From: Symsagittifera roscoffensis
Lineage: Eukaryota > Xenacoelomorpha > Acoela > Convolutidae
Assembly: GCF_963678635.1 (NCBI RefSeq)
Contig: NC_087067.1
Coordinates: 4,623,947 to 4,687,946 of the forward strand
DNA: 64,000 bases
Reading direction: 5' to 3'
The position numbers and the translations under genes were made by a program. Of the stretch, positions 24,762-35,866 are shown piece by piece. Under the pieces are notes generated by a model. The model was given only the letters and a program-made list of their open reading frames with translations, did no database searches and had not been told where the DNA came from. How positions within the stretch are numbered: the first letter of the stretch is position 1; each line of letters opens with the position of its first letter.

Positions 24762-24867
24762 TTATGTTTCGAGCGTCGTGAAAAATTTTGCAAGAGTTTC
24801 TGCATTTGTCAAGTGAGTCATGCTGAAACTTTGCAAAGCGAGTGTACGGCCTAATCCATTTCTAAAC
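24762..24867 (-). CDS. Possible terminal exon, unknown
   Basis: After an acceptor-like GAATTTAG the frame runs 34 residues (FRNGLGRTLAL... ETLAKFFTTLET) to TAA. An AATAAA overlaps the stop region, as expected for the last exon of a compact gene. Upstream exons were not found. The C-rich tract at 25.0-25.2 kb would fall in the preceding intron. No family recognised. Confidence 0.33.
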
Positions 24868-25009
24868 CTAAATTCAAATTGCAAAAGGATTCCGTTAAAC
24901 TCTTCCCCCCCCCCTAACGTTTGCCACTTTTGCTCCCCTTCAAGGCGCCTAACATTTGCCCCTAACATTTGCCCTTAGCTAAAACACCCCTCCCCCTCCT
25001 GAACAACTC

Positions 25010-25210
25010 CCCACCTGAACACTGAACACCCCTCCCCCCACTGAACCCACCCCCTCCCCCACCTGAACCCCCACCCTCCCCCACCTGAACCCGCACCCTC
25101 CCCCACCTGAACCCACCCCCTGGGGGGTTTGTTGTAAATGGGCAAACGCTAAGGGGGTTATCGAAGGGGGATTAGTTCACCTCCAACTTTACCCCCCCCC
25201 CCCCCCCCCA
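25010..25210. repeat. C-rich minisatellite and poly-C tract
   Basis: About four imperfect copies of a 22-25 base unit based on CCCTCCCCCACCTGAACCC (25010-25123), then an inverted GGGG-rich piece, then 18 C in a row (25192-25209). The minus strand could form G-quadruplexes. Confidence 0.7.
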
Positions 25211-25801
25211 AAAGAAAAAGTTTCTAATAATTTAACAAAATTGTTGAAAGGAACAATATTCAGTTTTTGTGTAACATAAAAAAGTAACAAAAATATCAGA
25301 GATAGGCAGAAAAAAATTAGATTGAACAACAAGTAACAAACGTAACCAACGTTTTAGCTTAAAACGTAGAAAAAAATTTATGTGCGTTGAAGTTCGCATC
25401 TCAGTACCGATACTTTAGTTTTGATGTAATCTTTGATTAACTAAAAAATGATAAAATCGAGGCACGAATTTTGCAAAATTAATTGAATCATAATAACATG
25501 GCAGAATTTCTGAGCAAGCATTGTCTCATCATTTTTCTCTAAAGTCAACGCAGTTTGAGAAAAAAGCGTTTAAATTCAAAGATATATTCGTTTTGTTCAG
25601 ATAATTTAAATCAGCACTGTAGATTTGCTACCGTTTCAAACGATCGTGCAGTCAGCAGCTCTTTGATCAATAAGTGATGATAAACATCCAATAAGCATAT
25701 ATTTTTTGAAACTTTCATAATGATTTTGATTCATAAATTCATTAGATTTCAAAAAGCGAGTCCAAAAAATCCTGAAGTTTAGTTGTAGGGCTAATTTTTT
25801 A

Positions 25802-28353
25802 TTAGTATTCGTCTTCAGAACTAAATTCATCTTCGTTTTCATAATCTTCGTGGTCATCTTTTGCTGAAGGACATTTCGAGTTAACGACATCAATCATTTC
25901 TATGTCCAGTCCATTGTATGTCAAAATTTTCTCCATTTTCTTTATGTCAGCCAAATCTGGATTTTGTGACCTATAAAGGGGGGATATACTTCGTCACCAA
26001 GAAAAACTGGCATATGCATTTTTCAAAAGCCATTTCCAATATTACGACACTTCGACATTGGAATAGTTTTGATAGCTTGTCGGATAGATAAAGTATAATA
26101 AGTAATAAAAGTTTTTTCAAATTTATGTGACCTATTTTTGGTAACAGCGATAAAAAGTTTAATTTATTTTTAGTATTTATCAAAAATTGAAAACAAAAAA
26201 TTAACTAATATTTTGTTTTCAATTTTTGGTAAACACCAAAAAAAATTGAACTTTTTAGCGCTGTTACTAAAAATAGGTCATATAAATATGAAAAAACCTT
26301 TATTACCTATTATACTTTACCTATCCGACAAGCTATTAGAAATTATCTGAAAAACTGGAGTCAAATCAGAAAATTTTAAAATCCTTGCCTGGATAGAACT
26401 AAAGCAGTTTGCATCATTGACCCATCTAACATAGTGCAGAAGTATACCACTGCAAAGTGTTCATCTAAGTGCAGAAAATGATAGTTTGTGTGTTGGCCTT
26501 TTGGGCCCTTGTTGTACACATCTGCTATAAGAGAGCCCATTGCTTCTGAATATGCCTTCCAGCTTGTGTAGGCTTTGAGAGAATATTCGGCACATTCGTT
26601 CCAAAAACTGAGGAACTCGAAGCAAACGGTTGTTTTGACGTTGATAAACCACCCTAAAACAGTTCTGAAAAAAATCGGACGGGCACAAAAATTTTTCAAG
26701 CCTAACGACCTTTTTTTTTAATCCAAAGAAATTATGCAAGCTCATGGATCAGTTTTTTAAGCATTTGAAATTTAATGCGGTTTTAGTAAACAGAAATAAA
26801 AATGAATTTGTACATTTTAAGATCATAATTATTGTAACGGTACCCACTATGGAACAATCATTTTGAAGGGGTCTGAAATTTATTGCCCCATTTTGGAGTT
26901 CGACCCACCTTTTTCCAAGACACTAATCTTTGCCACTATATCTTAGAATCCGATTTGGACAGGAAATATAGATATTTATCAAAGGCAGCATTGGACGCCA
27001 ATACTTGAAGGAAGAGCGTGCTTCGGTTAAACAAACTTCAAATGACCCATAATAATTCCAAAAACATCCAAAAACGGAAGACTTAGCTCATTTTAATAAA
27101 TTATAGTTGCAATGCAAAAGTTTTGAGGAAAATGAAAATGAAAATGAAAATGAAAATGAAAATGAAAATGAAAATGAAACCAAGTTTCTTAATACCATTC
27201 ATAGGGTGGGCACTAATAACCTGTTTTTTTTTCCTGAATAATTTTTGCTTGGATTTTAGGGTAACAGAAACCTGTCATTGGCGTAGCGCTTCTATGGGAG
27301 ATTCTAAAATAGTCTTCAAAACGCTCATGTATCTGCCAGCTCGTTCCCTCAAAAAACTCCCATTCATTCTAATTTTTCAAAGTTGGTAGCTTCAATGCAA
27401 AGTGGGATGATATACCTTGGTGGATCTATGATTTTCCCGGGCGGTTTTCAAAAACATGTCGAAAACTTTGTCGACATTTTTAGGCGACCAAATTGATTTT
27501 CTGACCGCCTCTAAATCAGTAAATCACTATAAAGACGTTATCTCGACCTGAATCAGCGGCTGATGATATATGTCTGGCTTTAGACTAATGAGCTCAAAGC
27601 ATCCACAAAAACCCATCAACGTGAGCTCTTGGTTACTGCCTTAGTTTTGGTTATTTTGATACACTTTAGCTTTAACTTAATAAACAACAAAGACATACCG
27701 TGTTCATTTTGATCCAAATCGTATCTGGTTGTTCTGCAGCTGGTTTTGTGACCGGAAGCCAGTGGTTCTAGTGATTTTTTAACAACAAACCACCTGCTAT
27801 TCAAAAAAACCTCCCGGATGTGAGCAGGTCGAACTCTTGAACAGTGAAGAGAGTTTTTGTATTATTTCGAAAAAATACTTGGCCAAAATTTGATTCCCCT
27901 TAAGGAAAAAATTCTCAAACCCAGTTTTGACATGAAAAACGCAACAAGTTGAAGTAAAAGTGAACCGATTGTTCCGACAACATTTATTTCCATTTTTTTC
28001 TGATGTTTGTTCTAAATTTTGGTAACTAAAAGATTCAGTTTTTCTCAGCACTGAGACAACAATGCTTCGAAATCATATCACGGCTGAAAGAGATTGTATA
28101 TGACTATATCGGCCGTTTGAAAACTTGAAAATTTCCACCAGAAATTTTTGAACTTTTGTAACAATTGGGCCATCTGGAATGAAATTGGGACCCAAATTAG
28201 CTCTCGGTGGACAAATCTCTATCAAATTCTCTCCACTTTCTTGGGACATGAGTTGTGTGTAGTTCTTGACGGCTCTAACGGAAACTTGGTGATAAAAGAG
28301 GTTCCGAAACAGCTGTGTACTAGACCAGAAAACAAGTATAGTAAAATTTTCAT
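25802..28353 (-). CDS. Lipocalin A (secreted ligand-binding protein), four exons
   Basis: Exons: 28353-28237 (signal peptide MKILLYLFSGLVHSCFG, then NSCPKK), 27833-27699, 26653-26389 and 25970-25802. Lipocalin landmarks are the GxW-type RWFVVKKS, the second-motif block HFAVVYFC and VLSR. The C-terminal helix NPDLADIKKMEKIL follows, then Cys in NSKCP. An acidic tail ends at TAA. Lipocalins are beta-barrels that carry small hydrophobic ligands, usually outside cells. Every exon boundary and phase matches paralogue B at 37.7-40.9 kb. Intron 3 has a GC donor where B has GT. The frame holds only if 17 bases before the GxW codons are bypassed (see findings). With them removed the product is 222 residues, the usual size. 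Confidence 0.75.
26071..26337. mobile_element. Foldback (hairpin) element inside intron 3 of lipocalin A
   Basis: Two arms of about 125 bases are inverted copies of each other around a centre near 26203, starting GATAGCTTGTCGGATAG and ending in its complement. Arms differ at roughly one base in eight. It is absent from intron 3 of paralogue B, so it entered after the duplication. No coding capacity. Confidence 0.75.
27128..27179 (+). repeat. Microsatellite (GAAAAT)n
   Basis: Between eight and nine perfect copies of a 6-base unit, inside intron 2 of lipocalin A. Confidence 0.95.
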
Positions 28354-29001
28354 CCCAGTACTTGGTTAAGTATAACTATAAATAACAAAAAATTCAGAAA
28401 GTGAAAAATAAATTGTATTTCAACAATTCGAAAACTTTGGAAGTTAAGTTTTCGTTTCTTCTTTTTGAGCCTAAATAGTCGAAAGTTAGATAAACTAAAC
28501 TGGTCCATGGATCAATCATAGCTTTTGAATTCTATTAATAGCATCTTGCAATTTACTTTTCACCTTGAAAGTCCAAACTTAGTGCAAACATGACAACCAA
28601 ATGTCAAATCATCTCATAATGGTGCCATGTACAAAAAGTAAAGTTCGAAGCTAGGATCTTCAGTAAAAACTCGTACAACTTTGAACAAACCAAATCATCG
28701 GTCAGATTTTGATCGATTATGAGCCCAGTTTTGATTTTGACCTGGCTGAATGTCGGTTGAAATTAAACACCGTATATCAAGAGAAATCCAACTGATACAT
28801 TATCATAGAAAAAATCTTTCGCCAATGTTTCTGCTTAATAGAAATGGAACGAAAAAACTTTCTTTATAAACGGAACGGAAAAACCGAACAGAACTTTTTT
28901 TGAGTCATCGCTCGAGCGGTTTGGCTGAAGAACTTAAAAAAAACTTCCTGGATGACAAATTTTGACTTCTGTTTTTGTTTTTTATTTCATTTTTTTTTCA
29001 G

Positions 29002-29190
29002 TATGTGATTAACCGTTCGCAGAAGAGGTTTTTTAAATGTTTTTCTGATAAAAAACTAGATATATTGGCGCAATCGCGAAACATCCAAATTTATTTGGAA
29101 AGCGAAAAAGATCATTTTGATTTATTTTGCTTTATCTGGACTCAGACGTCGCTAAAAGGCAATCCAGCTCACGGGGAAATTTTTTGCTAA
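29002..29190 (+). CDS. Terminal exon of an unknown plus-strand gene
   Basis: A textbook acceptor (TTTCATTTTTTTTTCAG) is followed by 62 open codons (YVINRSQKRFF... NPAHGEIFC) to TAA, and AATAAA starts two bases after the stop. The other two phases close at once, so the incoming phase is 0. A possible small 5' exon near 28620-28640 (MVPCTK with donor AAAA|GTAAAG) is phase 1 and does not fit. No family recognised. Confidence 0.45.
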   Translation, partial: YVINRSQKRFFKCFSDKKLDILAQSRNIQIYLESEKDHFDLFCFIWTQTSLKGNPAHGEIFC

Positions 29191-29324
29191 AAATAAAGCA
29201 AATACTTCAATTTTACTTTCACTTTTTCCTAATGCTGGTACGTCTTTTTTACTTGATGAGTTACTCTTAACTTTCTGATTCAACCACAAAATCGCAACAC
29301 AAATCAAAAATAAATAATTTTATT

Positions 29325-29944
29325 TCAAGAAAAAAAAGTGCTATAGTAAGGGTAAAATGCTAAAACAGTTCGCAAATAAATGTTATTGGCTGAAAAATTT
29401 TGAAAAAACGCAGTTTTCCTATCCCAAAAAACGCAGTTTCGAGAGAATATAAGGTAGCTTTTGTTTTCTGCATTTTTTTGAACTTTCATATGGGGAAGCT
29501 TCTCCCTCGTACTTTTGTTTTTAATATTTAAGGGAACTTCGTAAGTTTGAAGCAATATAATTTGCGCGTATGTGTCCTTCTTCAAATGAATTCAAGAAAA
29601 GTTTTACCCGGAAGCATGTGATGCCCTCCAGGCCTGTTCGACTGTACAGTAACCCTCAACAGTATCAACGCCAGAACGCGAACTGCTAGTCAAAAGCCTA
29701 ACTGAATTATCAGACTTGCAGGGAGGTTTAAATTTTATGAGTCTTTACTATTATATCGCTTTTGTTTGCGCCCTCTTGCTTCAATGTCAGAGCAAAAATC
29801 TTTTTTTTTCTTCATTTTTTTGAGCAACCATGTTTTTTTTGATAAATGTTCTCTAAACACAGAAGTAACTACTACCCAAATTTCTTTGTCTGGTGTGCTC
29901 ATGATCAGATTTTTCATAACTGTTAGATTGCCAGTTCTTTCCAT
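29325..29944 (-). CDS. Small three-exon gene, unknown product
   Basis: Exon 1 29944-29876 (ATG, ends EIW at donor TGG|GTAGTAG, phase 0); exon 2 29714-29608 (acceptor CCTCCCTGCAAG, ends ASHAS at donor GG|GTAAAAC, phase 2); exon 3 29511-29325 (acceptor ACAAAAG, TREKLPHMKV...). Phases agree, giving about 120 residues, and exon 2 is rich in Ser/Thr/Val with a Cys. Introns are 161 and 96 bp. The long last exon may contain a further intron, because its end is low-complexity. No signal peptide, domain or family recognised. Confidence 0.4.
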
Positions 29945-30964
29945 TGCTGTACTTCCATTTTTAGGAAAGCTTTTGATATCCTTTCTGGCAACAACCTTAA
30001 GAAGCCGCAGAGCATTTGGTATAATGAAGTTTTACTGGTTTGCATATTGAGTGCGGCTATTGCAAAAAAGAGTTTTTTAAGTGAATAAAGTTTCGAATTT
30101 CGGATTAGGTAAATTTGAAAGCCGCTATACCTAACTAAACGAGTCGCTTTTTGTCTTGACTCGATGATTTTTGAATGGTAACAGTGCCAAAAAAGCAGCA
30201 AAATTGAAGTAATTTACCATCATTGTCAAAATCACGGCTAATTTATGGCAAAACTCATTTTAAAACTCACGGAAAAATCCAATTACATTTTTTGGAAGGC
30301 TAACACGCCAAACTAACTGATTGAGTTGTTTTTTTTGGTCTTAACTTAAATTAAGGGGGTTTGAAACCCGCTTAGGGTCATAATAAATATTTTTTTTAGT
30401 TTTTATTTGCGCGCAATTATTTAAAGCTGCCCTTTGACAAGTTTCAAGTGTGTTCACAAAATGCAGGTCATCCTTTATGGTTTAAAAACCATGTTTTCAG
30501 CATAGTTTGTCGCACTACTGAAATTTTTCAGTCTTTTGGATCTCATACGCGTAAGAAGAATTTTTTTATTCCCCTTATCATGGCACTCTGTCTCAGAAGC
30601 TTTCATTTAAGAAATATTGCATTTTTTTTTGTTTTGCACATTTAATTTTTTCAGGTTCTTGTAAAGTCTTTTAAATTACACAGGCGTTAATCTAGGTTTT
30701 TCCCGAAGTGGGGGGAAGGGGTTCAAAAACTATTTGAAAACTCTCACTGCCTTTATTCTCTTTTTTCTTTCAAACAATCAAATTAATTCTCTGAGCTCTC
30801 CAAATCTTTATCATGAAATTTTTTCGACCAATTCAGTTTTTAGTTCAATTTTTCAAAAAACATGCCCAAAAGGCGTTTTCAAGGCGTTTTCAGGGCGTTT
30901 TTGGAAAAATGCGTTTTTTAGGTACCCGCTTTTCTCTTAAAATACACATCCATAGCCAATTGTT

Positions 30965-31046
30965 ATCTTGCAAGATTTTGTGCAAGATTATTGCAAATTT
31001 TGTTGATCTTGCAAGATCTTGCAAGATTATCTTTATCTTGCAAGAT
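30965..31046. repeat. Cluster of the 12-bp palindrome ATCTTGCAAGAT
   Basis: Perfect copies at 30965-30976, 31006-31017, 31016-31027 (overlapping by two bases) and 31035-31046, plus partial copies between them. The sequence is its own reverse complement, like a dimer-protein binding site, but it could also be a simple tandem expansion. Confidence 0.6.
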
Positions 31047-31059
31047 TGTTTTTCATTTT

Positions 31060-32230
31060 TCAAGACTCAATTTTCATTTTTATATTTTGTTTCTAACCGC
31101 AGTAGAGTAATAAATCCTCGAACCAGGTAAATCAAGTGCAAGGCACAATTTTAGCGTTTATATTTTACAAACAAGTATATACCAGAGAGATAATCGTGAT
31201 TAGTCTGTCTTACTTGTCTATTTTGTTGATAATAGAAGTTTATTTAGTAGAATGTTTCTTTTTCAGAAGTATTTTTGAAAAAGTTTGAAAACGAAAAGAG
31301 TATTTGTTTTTCGTTGAGCATGGAAACCTTCGTGATAGTACTTGAAACTTCGACCGTCAAAACGAATGAACTATGCAAATTAGCTATTAGAAAATGAGGA
31401 CTTGACATGTTATTAGGCGGAACAAAATATTGAGTTTTTCCCACCGAATAATTTTTCTTAAATTGTGTGAGAAAATGACTATTTTTAATTATTTAACCGA
31501 AATATTTTCGTGTCTTGGTTCACTAAATTGCGAAATTGCCCGCTTACGACTTCAAAGGTCAGAAATTGGAGTCCCCGCTGGACCTCCTTTTTGACAAACT
31601 ATGAGTTTAGGTTTGAAGCTAGGCATTAATCTAGTAATCTTTAGCAAAGCGTCCTTTTTAAGCTTGATTTGGCCTGAAAATCTTTTTTCTAATATTTTCG
31701 AATGCTTAATTATTTACTAGAGCGAATCGTAGAATGAAACTAAAATTACAATGAAACCTAAAAGCCGCTCGTTTTTTTGTTGTCTCAGCTAGCGGGTTGT
31801 ATGTATGTATGGGTCGCTAATAGATGTAGTCTTAGTACGTGGCGTGCAGTTTTAGTTTTTCCACGAATCATAAGAAATTTGATTCCAACTAGAAGTTTTT
31901 TTGCGATCTTGCAAAATTATGTGCATCTTGAATTAGGGTTATCTTGACTTAACGTAATTTTCCCAAAAATATTTTCAACCGTTCATACAAAACGCATCCA
32001 ATATCGAGTATTGGCCTCAACGAAGTGATGTGAAAGCAAACATTTCTCTCGGACGCCAAGCTCTTGCACCTAGAGCCGGCACTAACTGCCAAAACGTTTT
32101 TCTCGTATTTTCTGTACAGGCTAACAACTAACTAATCGGTATGACATAGAAAAAGCGTTAAAATTAGCCTTCGCATAATTTGGCAAATACAAACAAAATT
32201 TTGTTCAGTTGTCAGGTTTAAATGTTTTCC
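31060..32230. other. Intergenic; no supported gene
   Basis: One minus-strand ORF (31444-31244, with PPNNMSSPHFLIANL) has protein-like composition but no splice partners. The rest is AT-rich with nothing recognisable. Confidence 0.35.
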
Positions 32231-32239
32231 GCGTTAAAA

Positions 32240-33010
32240 ACCCAATGAAGTTACGCCATTTACTAGAAAAGAACTGTTTCTGTCATTTGATAGTTTGCTA
32301 AGTAATAAAGCTACTGGTCTTCTGAGCCAACCTTCATGGAAAATTAGCGGTTCAAAAATTGCAACGGGTAAAGACTTACAGCTCGTAATAAATGAACGCA
32401 TCTAGTCGAATATGTTTCCAGAAGCGTTGAGAAAAAGCGTATGTCACGTCGATTTTCAAAGAAAAAATGATGGAGTAGCTGAAATTCATCGGCCGATTTC
32501 TTTGACGTCAATTTTTGCTGAACTCTATTATAAAATAATTTTAGCACGACCAACTGAATATTTAAAAAAATAGGCTTCAATATCCGTTTTGGTTTTCAAA
32601 ACGAAAAACTTTCAATCGACGTTTCTTTTTTGTGAATAGAGACAATACATTTTTTCGTTCGCAATGGAGATATACCTGAAGTTTGTTTCTAACTTGCTAA
32701 AGTGTTTAGTTTAGTATCTTACGATACTTTTTTTTACAAAAAAAGCAAACAAATGGGTTTCTCAAAAATGGCTCTGAAGTTTCCGAAAGTTTCTCTAAGA
32801 ATCGTTTACAGGCAGTAAAGTTGGCAAATACAAAATCGGAATAGGAAATCTTGAAATATGGAGTGCCACATGGATCAGTTCTCAGACCAGAAGTTTTCAA
32901 CCTCTCTGTAAATGATTTACATTCAATTTTAACTAATCAAATTGAACTATACAATATGCAGTTGTTAAGAGTCTGGTAATAGGCCAAACTCTCCAGAACA
33001 ATTGCAGGAT
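32240..33010 (+). pseudogene. Non-LTR (LINE) reverse transcriptase relic
   Basis: Across frame changes and stops the plus strand shows RT blocks in the right order: SNKATGL, then NMFPEALRKS, then EIHRPISLTSIFAELYYKII, then IGFNIRFGF, then KYGVPHGSVL followed by FNLSVNDLHSIL. These correspond to the conserved blocks of LINE-type RT up to the region where the catalytic Asp pair should lie, which is not preserved. It is old, fragmentary and inactive. Confidence 0.72.
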
Positions 33011-33870
33011 CGATCTAAAAAACGCTAGATGACGTCAATTTTGTTTCGAAAGTTAACAACATTTTAACAACATAAAAACACTTTTCAGCTCAAGTTAACA
33101 ACATTTTGTCCAAAATGGCATAAGGAATCCATTCACTGTATCATGTCATGAACGTGCTACCCATGAATGTTTGAATTAGTTTATTCAAGTCGATAGTGTT
33201 ATCCCATATAATATTTAGCTAAGTTTTCTTACAGAGTTTACAAATTTACCAAATGAACAGCATAAATAAGCACACTAACTGAGAAATCAAAGTTTCTTCC
33301 TTACAAAGGAAGCTTGATTTACTAATAAAAAGCAGAACACATCCTACAGAGCTATTGAAAATAAAAACTGATTTTCTCAAGTCTTTCGACTGCTTGAAAA
33401 TTGAAAGGTCGGGAAATCTTTTGTGTCTACGGAACACTTAAATTGTACAAAAATGTGAAATACAAATTATGTAATTCCTAAGATTTTGGAGCATCCTTGT
33501 TGCGGAATCCGCTTAAAACACAAAATACACAATTTGGCCTCTGAATGTCACTGCCTAAAGAGTTCAGACTCTTCTTATATTGCAAAAAAACTTAATTTAT
33601 AAATAATTAGATAATTGGTTCCACGTTCAGTCTAATTTATATAGTTGATTGTATGATTGTATGTAGGAGTAATTACTCTTCGACATGTTTTTTGAACTAA
33701 GAGGTTACGTAAAATTAATATGTTCTGCTGAAAAAAGAATAATAGATCTATTTATTTTCTTAGGTTAAAATTAAACAATTTCTGGAAATAAATAATCAGA
33801 AATCAGCTGAACCGCAACGAGATAAAACTGTTCGCGTACACACAATAAACGTAGCAAAACAAAGCAACTT

Positions 33871-33920
33871 AATAGTGTTGCTTTGCTGACTTTTTACTGT
33901 TAATAGTGTTGCTTTGCACT
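33871..33920 (+). repeat. Short direct repeat
   Basis: AATAGTGTTGCTTTGC occurs twice about 30 bases apart, immediately upstream of the tRNA-like sequence at 33.94 kb. Confidence 0.6.
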
Positions 33921-33937
33921 AGATTGTTACTATCCGA

Positions 33938-34026
33938 AAGTATCTGATCATGTGGTCTAGCGGTTAGCAAAACCGTATATCAATAACAGGTAGCGGGGTT
34001 AGAGCCGCACCAGGATACTTTTTTCT
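33938..34026 (+). other. tRNA-like sequence with Pol III terminator (SINE-like)
   Basis: A-box-like TGGTCTAGCGG (33953-33963) is followed by a T-arm with a GCGG/CCGC stem and loop GGTTAGAG, and by a run of six T (34019-34024). GTATC near 33939 can pair with GATAC at 34014, forming part of an acceptor stem. The B-box deviates from GGTTCGANTCC and there are extra bases in the 5' half, so it is a degenerate tRNA or a tRNA-derived SINE rather than a working tRNA. Confidence 0.5.
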
Positions 34027-34029
34027 AGC

Positions 34030-35000
34030 TAGAATTAGCCCAAATTTAGCTTATTTTTGATCTGAAGAAATATGAGAAATGAAAAATTTTGAGAAATTTC
34101 CTGTTTTCTCCAAATGATTCATAAAAAGTTTTGACCAGAAAATAAAATTAGATCTAAAGTATTTCAGATCAGAAAAAAAACATTCGGTACGGGTACAAAT
34201 TAAATTTAACGTGAATATTAGAGTTTGTTTGGACTAAGCACACGAACCTTATAAGCCAGGCCCCAAAGGATCCTGCTAACAAAGAATTTGGCAAAGTTGG
34301 TGGCACTCGGTTTATAAATAGAATATTTTTTAGAGCAGCAGATAGAACAGTATCTTAATCATAACGGCAGAACTAATGATTTTTCTCCACATTCCTTTCA
34401 AAATCGTAAAATGAATGTTGTATTTTTTTTCTCATATCACCAAGAACGCATCTATGCTCTAGTTGACTCAACTTTTCGCAAAAACTGCTCTATTTCTCAG
34501 AAAGACAAAAAATGCATCTATCCGCATTTCTACTGCATCTACTGTTTTATTTCCTGAAAATGCTCTCTTCGTTTTCCAAGTTTTTTTTTAAAAATTTTTT
34601 GAAATGTTTATTTTTGAAATAGATGCACGATCAATGAAAATTTTCATAGAGCAGAAAAAGTTGAATTTTTTTATGAAGCAGCAAAATTAGCTCTATACAG
34701 CAGCAGAATTTGTGGCCTGATAATAAACCAACTTTTTCTGCTTTATAAAATAGAAGCAAAATACTTAAGTTGAAATCTATTATGATCGATTATTTTGATA
34801 CTGACTGACTATGAAAACTTGAATACAATCAATTCTATCCATGTAAATCCAATGCAGGAATTAGTTTTTTTTGCAGTTCAAATACTCTTGTCTAATCTCC
34901 AGTAAATTATATTATCGAAAGTGTGATTAAACCCAATCAATAAAAGCAGAAAAGCTTCAAACGAAACTATCAAATCAATCGACGATCGTTTTGATAATTT
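34030..35000. other. Intergenic; nothing recognised
   Basis: AT-rich, with no credible ORF, RNA gene or repeat. Confidence 0.5.
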
Positions 35001-35007
35001 TTAATGT

Positions 35008-35131
35008 CTACCATGTCGTTTCTTTTTCCGTTTTTTCTTGAGCTTTGAATGAGAACTGTTTTTTTTTCATTTGCTCCACGGTTTCAAGGTGAGCATTGTC
35101 CAGATCTACGACCAATAACCAATGAGGGCTC
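35008..35131 (-). CDS. Possible terminal exon, unknown
   Basis: After acceptor CATATTCTAG the frame gives 40 residues (SPHWLLVVDLDNAHLETVEQ... ) to TAG, with incoming phase 2. It lies 250 bp downstream of the membrane-protein-like fragment at 35.4 kb and could be its last exon, but it shows no similarity to exon 2 of the gene at 20.7-22.8 kb and has no membrane segment. Confidence 0.35.
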
Positions 35132-35386
35132 CTAGAATATGAACATTTCAGGCCATTGACAATGGGTTTTGAAGAAAATAAAAGAATTTGATTAATTACC
35201 AAACAATTATTTTTAAAATCAACTAGATATTAAGATATATTTTGAGACCTATCTTTAAATTGAAGTATTTTGTTGATTTTTCACCTATAGATTTTAGATG
35301 ATTTACATAGACTTTAATGAAAGACAAAAATTTCTAAAACAAACAAAATCTAAAAAAAAAATATCCAAAATGACACCTTTCGTATT

Positions 35387-35645
35387 TCAGATTTTTGAGC
35401 ACAAAGTTGTGAGCGGATAATTTCGACCATTAGTTTTTCTGCCACGAGCACTTGCTCGAACATAACTTTGTTTTCTTACTTGCATAGGATACTCAAGCGT
35501 CTTCTTTTTGTTCTCTTGGTTGTCCGGAGACTTTTGTATTTTTGACTTTTGCCCTGGTTTGTCGATAATGTTACCCATATATGAAGTTGTGTGATAGTCG
35601 TCATATTGGCTGTAATCTACATTTTTTTGTCAGCATCTGGGTTAT
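35387..35645 (-). pseudogene. Diverged relative of the 20.7-22.8 kb membrane-anchor gene (exon 1 part)
   Basis: The minus strand reads VDYSQYDDYHTTSYMGNIID and onward in one frame to 35387. VDYSQYD is identical to the motif in exon 1 of the gene at 22.8 kb and both continue with Lys/Gln/Ser-rich sequence. Just upstream, at a run of seven A (about 35631), the frame shifts and a stop appears, so the exon is interrupted there. It may be a pseudogene, or an exon whose upstream splice site I cannot place. It lies upstream of lipocalin B's neighbourhood as the intact gene does for lipocalin A. Confidence 0.5.
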
Positions 35646-35866
35646 CAGAACGTTCGTTATGAAAATCCTTTTTGATGTTTCAAGTTTTTTTCTGTATGTT
35701 TGAACGCTTTGTCCGATCAATTTTCAACTTTAGCTTCTTAGCTGTATCTGCAACTAACTGTACAACAAATTTTTCCAATACTTGAATAGATGATTTCAGA
35801 AAAAAAACATGCAGAAAGTGAAGTTTTTGTTTCTAAGTTGGTGTGTCTTTTCTAAGCTTAGTTATT

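Noticed and set aside
27123-27389. ORF starting with a Met-Lys repeat
   Set aside because: Its start is the (GAAAAT)n microsatellite inside a lipocalin intron and the rest has no support.
28148-28369. Plus-strand ORF of 73 residues
   Set aside because: It is antisense to lipocalin A exon 1, whose signal peptide, cysteine and paralogue match are far stronger.
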